From contig CAZCGU010000003.1 in NCBI GenBank assembly GCA_964498525.1, positions 241,702-305,701 on the forward strand: DNA of 64,000 nucleotides, written 5' to 3'. Shown piece by piece: positions 23,513-31,166 of this stretch. The position numbers and the translations under genes were made by a program. The notes below the pieces were generated by a model. It was given only the letters and a program-made list of their open reading frames with translations, ran no database searches and was not told where the DNA came from. Source of the stretch: DTU098 sp964498525 (GTDB taxonomy: Bacteria; Bacillota; Desulfotomaculia; Desulfotomaculales; Pelotomaculaceae). Within the stretch, counting starts at the first letter, position 1. Each line of letters starts with the position of its first letter.

Positions 23513-24715
23513 TTGATCCAAATGCCGAGGTGGTCGGGATTGAAGGAAAGAATTTATCTGGCAAGTCCGCATATGAGTGAGCAAGGTTTTGAAAAGCACT
23601 ACATAAACGAAGCTTTTCAAACCAACTGGATTTCCCCCCTGGGGCCGAATGTGGATTCTTTCGAAAAGGAACTGGCGGACTACATAGGAGTCGGTTATGG
23701 GGCGGCTTTATCGTCGGGCACCGCCGCCATACATTTAGCCCTGAAATCTCTGGGGATCGGGGAAGGCCAGATCGTGTTTTGTTCCTCTCTTACCTTTGCC
23801 GGCAGCGTCAACCCCATTCTTTATGAGAAGGCGGTTCCTGTATTTATAGACAGTGACCGCGAAAATTGGAATCTGTCCCGGGCTGCTTTGGCCAGGGCCT
23901 ACAAGGTTTACCCTAATCCCGGGGCCGTGATTGTAGTTAACCTCTACGGGCAGTCCGCCGATTACGATGCCATCAGGGATATAACCAGGAATTACGGTAC
24001 TCCCATAATTGAAGACGCGGCGGAAAGCCTCGGGGCAACATATAAAGGCATTCAAACAGGGGCCCTGGGGGACATCGGCATATTTTCCTTTAACGGAAAT
24101 AAGATAATAACCACTTCCGGGGGGGGGATGCTTGTTTGCAACAACGAAGAGACAATAAATAAAGCGAGGTTTTGGGCCACCCAGGCCCGTGAAGACGCAC
24201 CCTGGTACCAGCATAACGAAATTGGCTACAATTATCGGATGTCCAATATCTGCGCCGGGATCGGGAGGGGTCAGCTAAAGGTCCTGGAAGAAAGGGTTTC
24301 GAAAAAGAAATACATCTATGAGCTGTATAAGAAGTCCTTACAGGATATCCCCGTTATCAGGATGATGCCCATCTGTGATTACGGTACACCGAACTACTGG
24401 CTTTCCTGCCTGACCCTGGATGAATCCTGCCCCCTTAAGCCCCTGGATTTAATTAGCGCCCTGGCCGGGGAGAATATAGAAAGCAGGCCGGTTTGGAAGC
24501 CCATGCACCTGCAGCCGGTGTACAAGGGCAGGGCGTTCTTCAGCAGTGTGGAAGGCGGTCCCAGCGCGGCGGAAGATATTTTTAACAGGGGGGTCTGTCT
24601 GCCCAGCGACACCAAAATGACCACGGGGGATATTGAGCTGGTGGCCGGAATAATCCGCCGGCTGTTTGGAAAAACAGCACCCCCCGCTCAGGGGTTTGAA
24701 AATTCCAAGCTATAA
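23513..24715 (+). CDS. epsN: PLP-dependent sugar aminotransferase, EpsN-like (DegT/DnrJ/EryC1 family)
   Basis: About 400 residues, very similar throughout to the exopolysaccharide aminotransferase EpsN of Bacillus: 'RIYLASPHMSEQG', 'TNWISPLGPNVDSFEKELA', 'LSSGTAAIHLALKSLGI', 'NPILYEKAVPVFIDSDRENW', 'IEDAAESLGATYKG' and 'IGIFSFNGNKIITTSGGGML', in which the Lys of GNK should bind PLP. Such enzymes form amino sugars on UDP-linked 4-keto sugars for surface glycans. TTG 23513 is used, with 'gaaggag' at 23501-23507. No other glycan-synthesis genes flank it, so it is an orphan; it could supply sugar for glycosylation of the surface proteins in the window (speculation). Confidence 0.9.
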   Translation: MIQMPRWSGLKERIYLASPHMSEQGFEKHYINEAFQTNWISPLGPNVDSFEKELADYIGVGYGAALSSGTAAIHLALKSLGIGEGQIVFCSSLTFAGSVNPILYEKAVPVFIDSDRENWNLSRAALARAYKVYPNPGAVIVVNLYGQSADYDAIRDITRNYGTPIIEDAAESLGATYKGIQTGALGDIGIFSFNGNKIITTSGGGMLVCNNEETINKARFWATQAREDAPWYQHNEIGYNYRMSNICAGIGRGQLKVLEERVSKKKYIYELYKKSLQDIPVIRMMPICDYGTPNYWLSCLTLDESCPLKPLDLISALAGENIESRPVWKPMHLQPVYKGRAFFSSVEGGPSAAEDIFNRGVCLPSDTKMTTGDIELVAGIIRRLFGKTAPPAQGFENSKL

Positions 24716-24750
24716 AATAAACTAATATTCAACATTGCATTTGTGATAAG

Positions 24751-24782
24751 ACAAGAAGCAGCCGGTTAAGGCTGCTTCTTGT
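24751..24782. terminator. Bidirectional terminator between epsN and spoIIR
   Basis: A perfect 13-bp stem, 'acaagaagcagcc' (24751-24763) with 'ggctgcttcttgt' (24770-24782), 6-base loop. It serves two convergent genes. Confidence 0.85.
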
Positions 24783-24798
24783 TATGCCAGGAGCGTGA

Positions 24799-25665
24799 TT
24801 ATCCCTTCAAGCCGCGGAAAAACTCCAGGAGCCGGAAGGAAAATACCACCCGGACGCCGGTATCCGTTTCCCAATCCGGCGCCGGCTGCCCGGAATAAAG
24901 ATGCGTGTCCGGCCCGGGGAGCGGGACAGGGCGGGGGGCGGCGGGACAATAGTCAGGGTCCTGGCCGCCGTTGAAGCCGAAACTGAAGTCAAAGCCGGAA
25001 ACCCGGTCCTGAACGCTCCGGGTACCGGAACCTGCGCCCGGGTCGGAGCAACTGTCATAGTCCCCGGTGCTGCCGGTTATGCCGCTCCAGGGCGAGGTGA
25101 AGGGCAGCGGAGTACTCGCCCCGGGCAGTACGGCGCCCGCCGGGTCGCCGTCCAGGGGGGGGTTCCCGGCAGCCGCGTTCCTGGTAAGATCCACAAAGCA
25201 GAGGGGCGGGAAGAGGACGCACCACCAGTTTGTCCCTCCCCCTTCGCCGATTACCACCCTTACGGCCTCGTAATCGCCGGCCGGCAGGATAAACGGGCCG
25301 TAGTGCTTGGTGGGGAAGGGGAAACAAGCCAGTTCCACGCGCACCGGGTATTCTTTTCCGGCGTTCCGGATCTCATAGTCAGCTATTTTCCGGATCAGAT
25401 CCAGATTCTCCCGGGCAAGATCCCTGGCCAAGGCGATGTTGCCGGTTTCCAGAAACTTGGGCGCCACGCCCTGGACGATTTTGTCCCTTACCTTTCGCTT
25501 CAGGTTTTGATCGGACACGCTGTCGCTGTTTGCCACCACGTGCAGGCGGATAAACTCTCCGGCGCCGAAATCTTCGGTTTTTGTTTCCTGGCGCAGATAA
25601 GAAGCGGAGACTACCGCTGCAAGAAAAACAATTGTCAAGAGTATTTTTTTATTGGACCCGCTCAA
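24799..25665 (-). CDS. spoIIR: Stage II sporulation protein R
   Basis: About 288 residues. SpoIIR is made in the forespore, crosses the septum and triggers SpoIIGA to process pro-sigma-E. Here an N-terminal hydrophobic segment ('ILLTIVFLAAVVSASYL') is followed by the family core 'FIRLHVVANSDSVSDQNLKR', 'KVRDKIVQGVAPKF', 'VRVELACFPFPTKHYGPFIL' with 'PAGDYEAVRVVIGEGGGTNW' and 'WCVLFPPLCFVDL'. From residue about 170 to 265 there is a long Gly/Pro/Ser/Asp-rich insertion before the terminal 'VRVVFSFRLLEFF', making it longer than the Bacillus protein (about 220). TTG 25665 follows 'gggggat' on the minus strand. Confidence 0.9.
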   Translation of the reverse strand: MSGSNKKILLTIVFLAAVVSASYLRQETKTEDFGAGEFIRLHVVANSDSVSDQNLKRKVRDKIVQGVAPKFLETGNIALARDLARENLDLIRKIADYEIRNAGKEYPVRVELACFPFPTKHYGPFILPAGDYEAVRVVIGEGGGTNWWCVLFPPLCFVDLTRNAAAGNPPLDGDPAGAVLPGASTPLPFTSPWSGITGSTGDYDSCSDPGAGSGTRSVQDRVSGFDFSFGFNGGQDPDYCPAAPRPVPLPGPDTHLYSGQPAPDWETDTGVRVVFSFRLLEFFRGLKG

Positions 25666-25960
25666 AATGATATCCCCCAATTCCAGGTTTACTAGTAATG
25701 CCGCGTTACTGGTTCTATAGTTTTCAACTGATTATAGTGTGCCCATAATCCGCCCGCCGGGATACGCTCCTGCTCACCCCGGAGGAATCCCTGTTAAGGG
25801 ACACCGCCGGCGAAGCAGCCGTCTGCTTGACCCTTCCCTGGTTTACCGGCCGAATTTATTAAAAATTATTTAACAAAGGAGGGAAATTATTATTTATGTA
25901 GAAACTATGTAATTACTTTGTACATAATTTGTGGACAAGGGAACAGCCTGAGGCCGGGGC
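25666..25960 (+). other. Divergent intergenic region between spoIIR and the sigma-4-like gene
   Basis: About 295 bases separate two divergent genes, so promoters for both must lie here. A strong 'aaaggaggg' (25875-25883) is followed by ATG TAG, a start-stop pair, at 25896-25901. The spacing and AT-rich content suggest a leader, but I cannot identify the sigma factor. Confidence 0.35.
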
Positions 25961-26206
25961 GTGGGAATTTTGAAGATAGAGATCAGGGGTGTGGAGAAGC
26001 TCAGTTTCAGGGAACGCCAGGTTGTAGCCATGAAGGAAATGGGTTACACCACCGAGCAAATTGCCCGGCAGCTGGGGCTTGTGGCCAGTACGGTGGCAAC
26101 CCTTTACAGCCGCGCCAGGACCAAAGGTTATGAGGTAGTAATTATTATTCCGGGACAGAACCTGGGTATCTTCGGGAGCCCGGAAGAAGAGGGGGATAAA
26201 GTATGA
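25961..26206 (+). CDS. Small helix-turn-helix protein (sigma-70 region 4-like)
   Basis: 81 residues. 'LSFRERQVVAMKEMGYTTEQ' and 'IARQLGLVASTVATLYSRAR' form a helix-turn-helix like sigma region 4 or a LuxR-type tail, ending in an odd hydrophobic strand 'YEVVIIIPG'. The start is uncertain: GTG 25961 or TTG 25970, neither with a strong ribosome binding site. Its stop overlaps the divIC start (ATGA at 26203), so the two are translationally coupled. It could regulate the division gene or be a small accessory DNA-binding protein. I know no characterised homologue. Confidence 0.7.
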   Translation: MGILKIEIRGVEKLSFRERQVVAMKEMGYTTEQIARQLGLVASTVATLYSRARTKGYEVVIIIPGQNLGIFGSPEEEGDKV

Positions 26207-26625
26207 GTCAGCCGCTGAGGAAGGAACAGGATGTATTTTATATGCCTCAGCCGGAAGAAAGAACGTCCGGAAAGCGCCCGGAACCGCGAAGATCTTTCAA
26301 GATCACCAAAAGCAGGCTGCCCGGCCTGATGGCTTTGCTCATTTTGAGCTATCTGGCCATATCCCTGAGCAGCCAGTTCAGTAAGCTATCGGTCATGCAG
26401 CAGGATATGCAAAGGATTGAACAGGAAATTGGGCAAATGAAGGAAAAGAACGATGCCCTGCGCAGCGATTTACAGCTGGTGCAAAATGACGCCTACCTGG
26501 AAAAGACTGCCCGGGAAAAGCTGGGGTTGGTTAAGCCGGGCGAAACCAGGGTGGTGGCGGTGCCCGAGGGGACCAAGTTAGAGGGTATTACACCCCCCAA
26601 AGTGGAGGATTTTGTCGCCGACTAA
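26203..26625 (+). CDS. divIC: Cell division protein DivIC/FtsB family
   Basis: 140 residues with the typical layout: a basic cytoplasmic tail of about 40 residues, one membrane helix ('LPGLMALLILSYLAISLSSQ'), then a coiled coil ('MQRIEQEIGQMKEKNDALRS') and 'YLEKTAREKLGLVKPGE', the FtsB/DivIC signature. DivIC joins FtsL and DivIB in the septal complex. Position before yabR matches the Bacillus yabP-yabQ-divIC-yabR order, with spoIIR and accessory genes now lying between yabQ and divIC. Confidence 0.92.
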   Translation: MSQPLRKEQDVFYMPQPEERTSGKRPEPRRSFKITKSRLPGLMALLILSYLAISLSSQFSKLSVMQQDMQRIEQEIGQMKEKNDALRSDLQLVQNDAYLEKTAREKLGLVKPGETRVVAVPEGTKLEGITPPKVEDFVAD

Positions 26626-26654
26626 TTTATCAATTCCTTTAATGGAGATGTTTC

Positions 26655-26684
26655 TTGACACTTCCCCTTTTTGTCGCATATAAT
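26655..26684 (+). promoter_or_regulatory. Sigma-A promoter of yabR
   Basis: 'TTGACA' (26655-26660), 18 bases, 'TATAAT' (26679-26684). Both hexamers are perfect. The yabR start codon is 46 bases downstream. Confidence 0.85.
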
Positions 26685-26729
26685 TACACTAGGCTTTTCC
26701 GTAGATTTGGGGGAGGAATTTTTTTAGTT

Positions 26730-27113
26730 ATGCCGATTGAGCTGGGGAGCGTCCAGGAGGGCGTGGTAACCGGAATTACTAATTTCGGTGCTTTTATTGA
26801 ATTGCCTGGCGGTGTGACCGGATTGGTGCATATATCAGAAATAGCTGAAGTTTACGTCAAGGATGTCCGTGATTTTTTAAAAACCGGAGACAAGGTAAAT
26901 GTTAAGGTTATTTCGATAGATCCCAGGGGAAAAATTGGCTTATCTGTTAAACAGGCCAACCCGTCTACACGTCCGAAGCCGAAAAAATTCCAGGTTTCCT
27001 TTGAAGACAAGCTGGCCAAATTTATGAAGGAAAGCGAGGAGCGCCAGCAGGTTCTGAAAAAGGGCGCCGAATCCAAACGGGGAGGGCGTGGTTCGGGAAA
27101 AAGATTGGAATAG
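26730..27113 (+). CDS. yabR: S1-domain RNA-binding protein YabR
   Basis: About 127 residues. One S1 domain covers the first 75: 'IELGSVQEGVVTGITNFGAF', 'IELPGGVTGLVHISEIAEVY', 'KVNVKVISIDPRGKIGLSVK'. A basic, low-complexity tail follows. The Bacillus homologue YabR is a small S1 protein of poorly known role, probably ribosome-associated. ATG 26730 follows 'gggggagg' at a longish distance of about 13 bases. A weak hairpin with T-run (27180-27205) follows the gene. Confidence 0.92.
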   Translation: MPIELGSVQEGVVTGITNFGAFIELPGGVTGLVHISEIAEVYVKDVRDFLKTGDKVNVKVISIDPRGKIGLSVKQANPSTRPKPKKFQVSFEDKLAKFMKESEERQQVLKKGAESKRGGRGSGKRLE

Positions 27114-27179
27114 GATAAGAGAGTTCCCTTACTTCCGGCGGGTGACGGAGGGCGGAGCTAAAATACAAATGACAGAAAG

Positions 27180-27205
27180 CAATTCTCAGGCAGGGAATTG
27201 TTTTT
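27180..27205 (+). terminator. Short terminator-like hairpin after yabR
   Basis: 'caattc' (27180-27185) pairs with 'gaattg' (27195-27200), followed by five T, a G and more T. The stem is short, so read-through into ppx is likely. Confidence 0.5.
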
Positions 27206-27227
27206 GTTTTTAGGCGGTGTTAAAGCG

Positions 27228-28130
27228 ATGTTAAATGTGGTGGAACCAATGGCGGCAATTGATATCGGGACCAATTCCACCCGGCTCCTGGTTGTCCGGA
27301 AGTCCGGGGCGGGTTGGATTGAACTGGCGAGAAGGCTGGCCGGTACACGCCTGGGTGAGGGAATCCGGGGGGGGGTCTTGCTGCGCCCCGCCATGGAGCG
27401 GACAGCGGGAGCCGTAGCGTCCTTTCACCGGGAGGCCCTGGAGCTGGGGGCGCGGCGCGTAGTTGCCGCGGCCACCAGCGCTGTGCGGGATGCCGCCAAC
27501 CGGGAGGAGTTTTTAACGCTGGTGGCCGCAAAGTCGGGTCTGGCGGTGCGGGTTTTGAGCGGCGGGGAGGAGGCGCGCTTAAGCTGCCGGGGTGTGCTCC
27601 TGGGCCTTGACCTCGATCCGGGCGCGACAATTGTTGTGGATGTAGGGGGCGGCAGCACGGAATTGATTTGGAGCGAGGGAGGCATACAGCGCCTGGTCAG
27701 CGTAAACGTAGGTGCTGTGCGGCTGACCGGAACGGGGAAACGGGGCGGACGGGGGGACGGACTGGGTGCGGCGATCGGCCCCGCCCTGGAGCAGGTGAGG
27801 CGGTCCAGGGCCGGAAATCTGGTGGGGGTGGGCGGGACAGTAACCACCCTGGCCGCCATCGATCAAAAATTGGTAAATTATGACCCGTCCCTGATCCACG
27901 GTTACGTCTTAACCCTGGAAAGGATAAAAAGTATCCACTGCCTGCTGGCGGGCCTAAGCCTGGAGGACCGCAAAAAAGTGCCGGGGCTGCAGGCCGCCAG
28001 GGCCGATATTATTCTGGCGGGTGTGGAGATAGTCCTGGCCGTCATGGAGGGACTGAATGCCGGCTCCCTGGTGGCCAGTGAAAGTGACTTGCTGGCGGGA
28101 CTGATCCTGGAAGAGTCCGGAATAAAATAA
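27228..28130 (+). CDS. ppx: Exopolyphosphatase/guanosine pentaphosphatase family (Ppx/GppA)
   Basis: About 300 residues, the length of short Ppx2-type proteins. ASKHA-fold motifs are clear: 'MAAIDIGTNSTRLLVV' (phosphate 1), 'LSGGEEARLSCRGVLLGLDL', 'TIVVDVGGGSTELIW' (phosphate 2) and 'LVGVGGTVTTLAAIDQKLVN'. The enzyme releases phosphate from polyphosphate or converts pppGpp to ppGpp. ATG 27228 is used, with 'aggcggtg' in front. The gene is inserted between yabR and spoIIE, as in several Peptococcaceae. Confidence 0.93.
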   Translation: MLNVVEPMAAIDIGTNSTRLLVVRKSGAGWIELARRLAGTRLGEGIRGGVLLRPAMERTAGAVASFHREALELGARRVVAAATSAVRDAANREEFLTLVAAKSGLAVRVLSGGEEARLSCRGVLLGLDLDPGATIVVDVGGGSTELIWSEGGIQRLVSVNVGAVRLTGTGKRGGRGDGLGAAIGPALEQVRRSRAGNLVGVGGTVTTLAAIDQKLVNYDPSLIHGYVLTLERIKSIHCLLAGLSLEDRKKVPGLQAARADIILAGVEIVLAVMEGLNAGSLVASESDLLAGLILEESGIK

Positions 28131-28213
28131 GTGTGCCGGCTAAAACGCGGCAAAATCACCTGACAGAATTGCCTGAGAGCGGGATGGCTTACGGAGGCGC
28201 TGCAAAATCTCCC

Positions 28214-28278
28214 TGTCGAAATAAAGTAAATATAGCCCACCGGAACTGACAAATATTTCCTGCCCCGTGTACTATAAT
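28214..28278 (+). promoter_or_regulatory. Spo0A-dependent sigma-A promoter of spoIIE
   Basis: A perfect 0A box 'TGTCGAA' is at 28214-28220. A second, one-mismatch box 'TGACAAA' (28247-28253) overlaps the -35-like 'CTGACA' (28246-28251). The -10 'TATAAT' is at 28273-28278, so the spacer is 21 bases, the abnormal spacing also found in the Bacillus spoIIE promoter that needs Spo0A~P. The predicted start of transcription is about 25 bases before the TTG start codon. Confidence 0.8.
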
Positions 28279-28311
28279 ATTGGTATTGATAGTAACAAGG
28301 GGTGGGAGCGG

Positions 28312-30774
28312 TTGTTTGAAGAGATCGAAATTTACCCTTACCACAGAACGGGGAGTGAAAAATCCCAAAACCGGGCCGCTGGTGAGGCGAAGAGAGTCAA
28401 AAAGAGGCTGCGCCGGCTAAAACCCGAAATCAGGCCGTTTTTTTCACCGGAAGCGCTGGCCCTGGGCTTTGCGGGCTTTTTCCTGGGCCGGGCGATTTTG
28501 CTGGGGGAATTGATGCCCTTCGCTGCGTCCTTTGTGGCCGCCTCGGTCCGGTCCTTTGGCCGCGCCGGGCTGCCGGCGGTCCCGGGTGTGCTTCTGGGGC
28601 TGGCCACTGTTGTTAAAGGGTGGCCCCTGGCCTGTTCCGCCCTGGCCGCCGCCGGGGTCTGGCTCTTGACATGGTTACTGCCGCCGGTTCTGAAAAGGCC
28701 CTGGGTAGTTTTACCGGGCCTTGTTTTTGCTGTAACCATTATTGTAAAGACTTCCCTGGCGGCTTTGACCGGCGCCTCTTCCTACGCTTATTTTGCCATT
28801 TTATTTGAGGCTGTTTTTGCGGCGCTGCTCACGGGGGTTATGCTCTACGGCTTGGGCGCCCTAAAAAGGAAGGAAATGGGCAAAAAATTTTTGACCGGGG
28901 AAGAGATTTTCTGTATTTTACTTGTATTCGGCGGGATCATAGCCGGGACCGGCGAACTAAAATATGAAATGGTTAGCCTTAAGGGGGTTTTAAGCGGGAT
29001 AGCCATTTTGCTTTCGGCTTTTATGGGAGGAGCCGGAGTTGGCGCCGCCGCCGGCGCGGTGGTGGGGATTATTCCCGGTCTGGCCTACACCGTGGCCCCG
29101 GCCGTGGTTGGGGCCTATTCCTTTGCCGGGCTGCTGGCGGGTGTCTGCAGAGGCTACGGCAAAGCTGGAACGGCCACCGGATTCCTTTTGGGCAGCATCA
29201 TCCTTTCTGTCTACGTCACCGAATACAACAGCCTTCTGGCGGTTATAGCCGAAACCGGAACGGCCGCCCTCATATTTCTCCTAACGCCCCGGCCCTTCAT
29301 CACGAACCTCAAATCATCCCTGGGAATAACAGCTGAAAAAGCTGGAGAGCGCGTGCCGGAAGGTTTTCCCTTTAAGGAGATCTTTGCCGAGCGGATCCGG
29401 GGCTGGGCCCGGGTGTTTTCAGAGTTGTCCCGCACCTTTGAACAGGTGTCCTCCGCGTCGGGTCAGGGCCGGGAGGAGCAGAGCCTGCAAAAGCTGCTCA
29501 GTCAGATCGGGGAAAAGGTTTGCAGCGGGTGCGCATTTTACCATACCTGCTGGGAAAGGGAGTTTTATAAAACGTACCAGGGCATGGTGGATTTGCTGGC
29601 CCTGGTTGAAATACACGGTAAAATTACACCTGACAAATTATCCCGGGAGCTTAAAAGGCGCTGCTCCCGGACCAAGGAACTGGCCATAACCATAAATTGC
29701 CTCTATGAATCCTATAACCTCAATCGCTACTGGTCCCAGCGCCTGCTGGAAAGCAGGAGCATTGTTTCGGAGCAGCTGAAAGGCATTTCGGAGGTGATGA
29801 CCTCCCTGCCCGGGGAACTGGAATATGAACTGGAGGCCGGGGATCTGGGACCTTCCCTGCGTAAAAAGCTCAGGGAGGCGGGGATCCAGGTGGAATGCCT
29901 GTCTGTAACCCGCCGCCAAAACGGGGGGCTGGAAGTGTTCTTAAGCCACCCCCCCTGCGGGGGAGTGATGAAATGCCGGGACGTAATCGCGCCGGCTCTC
30001 TCCACCCTCCTGGAAGAGCGCCTGTACCCGGCCGCAACGCCGTGTACGGTCAAAGAGGGCGAGCCGGCCTGCCATTTAAGGCTTAACCCGGAACTTAACT
30101 ATCGTTTGTCCCTGGGCCTGGCGGGGACGGGCAAAAACGGCAGCCTTGTCAGCGGGGACAGCTACGCTTTCTTTCATTTAAAAGGGGGGCGCTTTGCCCT
30201 GGTTTTGAGCGATGGAATGGGGAGCGGACCCAGGGCCGCCATGGAGAGCGGCACTACCATCTCTCTCCTGCGCCACCTGCTGGACTCGGGCTTTGGCCAG
30301 GATCTGGCCGTCAAAACGGTCAATTCCATCCTGGTCCTGCGCTCCCCCGGGGAGAGCTTTGCCACGGTGGACCTGGCGGTAATCGATCTTTGCACGGCCC
30401 GGGCTGACTTTGTAAAAATCGGGGCCGCGCCGTCGTTCATCCTGCACGCCGGACAGGTGGAACAGATCAGGGCCGAAGCCCTGCCGGTGGGAATCCTGGA
30501 CGATATTGAAGTAGCCTCGTTAAGCAGGAACCTGGGGCAGGGGGACGTGCTGGTTATGGTCAGCGACGGCCTGCTGTACGCCAAAAAGGCGGGGGAGGAC
30601 AAAGAGGCCTGGTTGTCAGAGGTCCTGCGGGATATGGCGGACATGTCCCCCCAGCAAACGGCGGAACTCCTGTTGAAGCTGGCCCAGACCGGGGCCGGGG
30701 GCGCGGCCCGGGCGCCGGACGACATGACTGTCCTGGTGGCAAGGCTGGAAAAGCACAGAAAGGTTGGGCATTGA
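28312..30774 (+). CDS. spoIIE: Stage II sporulation protein E, PP2C-type phosphatase
   Basis: About 820 residues (Bacillus 827). After a basic N-terminus, residues 45-330 hold about ten membrane helices ('LAGVCRGYGKAGTATGFLLG' is among the loops). A central regulatory part contains the cysteines 'KVCSGCAFYHTCWEREFY'. The last 220 residues are the PP2C phosphatase, with 'FALVLSDGMGSGPRAAMESG', 'VDLAVIDLCTARADFVKIGA' and 'LVMVSDGLLYAKK'. SpoIIE dephosphorylates SpoIIAA to activate sigma-F and helps place the polar septum. TTG 28312 follows 'ggggtg'; the frame is open to 28267 but overlaps the promoter. Confidence 0.96.
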   Translation: MFEEIEIYPYHRTGSEKSQNRAAGEAKRVKKRLRRLKPEIRPFFSPEALALGFAGFFLGRAILLGELMPFAASFVAASVRSFGRAGLPAVPGVLLGLATVVKGWPLACSALAAAGVWLLTWLLPPVLKRPWVVLPGLVFAVTIIVKTSLAALTGASSYAYFAILFEAVFAALLTGVMLYGLGALKRKEMGKKFLTGEEIFCILLVFGGIIAGTGELKYEMVSLKGVLSGIAILLSAFMGGAGVGAAAGAVVGIIPGLAYTVAPAVVGAYSFAGLLAGVCRGYGKAGTATGFLLGSIILSVYVTEYNSLLAVIAETGTAALIFLLTPRPFITNLKSSLGITAEKAGERVPEGFPFKEIFAERIRGWARVFSELSRTFEQVSSASGQGREEQSLQKLLSQIGEKVCSGCAFYHTCWEREFYKTYQGMVDLLALVEIHGKITPDKLSRELKRRCSRTKELAITINCLYESYNLNRYWSQRLLESRSIVSEQLKGISEVMTSLPGELEYELEAGDLGPSLRKKLREAGIQVECLSVTRRQNGGLEVFLSHPPCGGVMKCRDVIAPALSTLLEERLYPAATPCTVKEGEPACHLRLNPELNYRLSLGLAGTGKNGSLVSGDSYAFFHLKGGRFALVLSDGMGSGPRAAMESGTTISLLRHLLDSGFGQDLAVKTVNSILVLRSPGESFATVDLAVIDLCTARADFVKIGAAPSFILHAGQVEQIRAEALPVGILDDIEVASLSRNLGQGDVLVMVSDGLLYAKKAGEDKEAWLSEVLRDMADMSPQQTAELLLKLAQTGAGGAARAPDDMTVLVARLEKHRKVGH

Positions 30775-31166
30775 GGCCATGGCTTGGAAAACAGCCGTTT
30801 TGGCAAAAATATTCACCATGGATTAAACCGCAGGTCTGGGAAGCCTGGCTGTAAGCATAGAAGTAGTTTGGGATGCCGCTCTGACAATTGACAGGTGGTT
30901 TGCCGTTAAGCAGTTAACCGATCAAAAGACTATATAGATAGCGGCTTATAAGGAAAGGAAAGGATTGACAGGATTATAACCAGGAAATTGAAGAGATCTG
31001 GGGTTTTAGGATGACAGTTTAACTCCTTTAAGCCTGATTGTTGAGGAGGGAAGGATTTTCGGTAATTTTATTTTCGCTGACAGGAAGGAAAAACATGTTT
31101 GCATCTAGAAAAGAATCTTAACCAGAAAGATATGGGGGTTTATGTAAAATTTACTGGGGAAAGGAG
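30775..31166 (+). other. Intergenic region before the repeat-rich surface protein
   Basis: 392 bases. Three 'TTGACA'-like words are present but none has a convincing -10 at proper spacing. Just before the next gene a 12-codon frame (ATG 31131 to TGA 31167-31170 region, reading M-G-V-Y-V-K) ends inside the ribosome binding site. Nothing else is recognisable. Confidence 0.4.

Noticed and set aside
24901..25695. A 264-codon plus-strand frame opposite spoIIR
   Set aside because: The minus strand carries the conserved SpoIIR core; the other frame has no motif.
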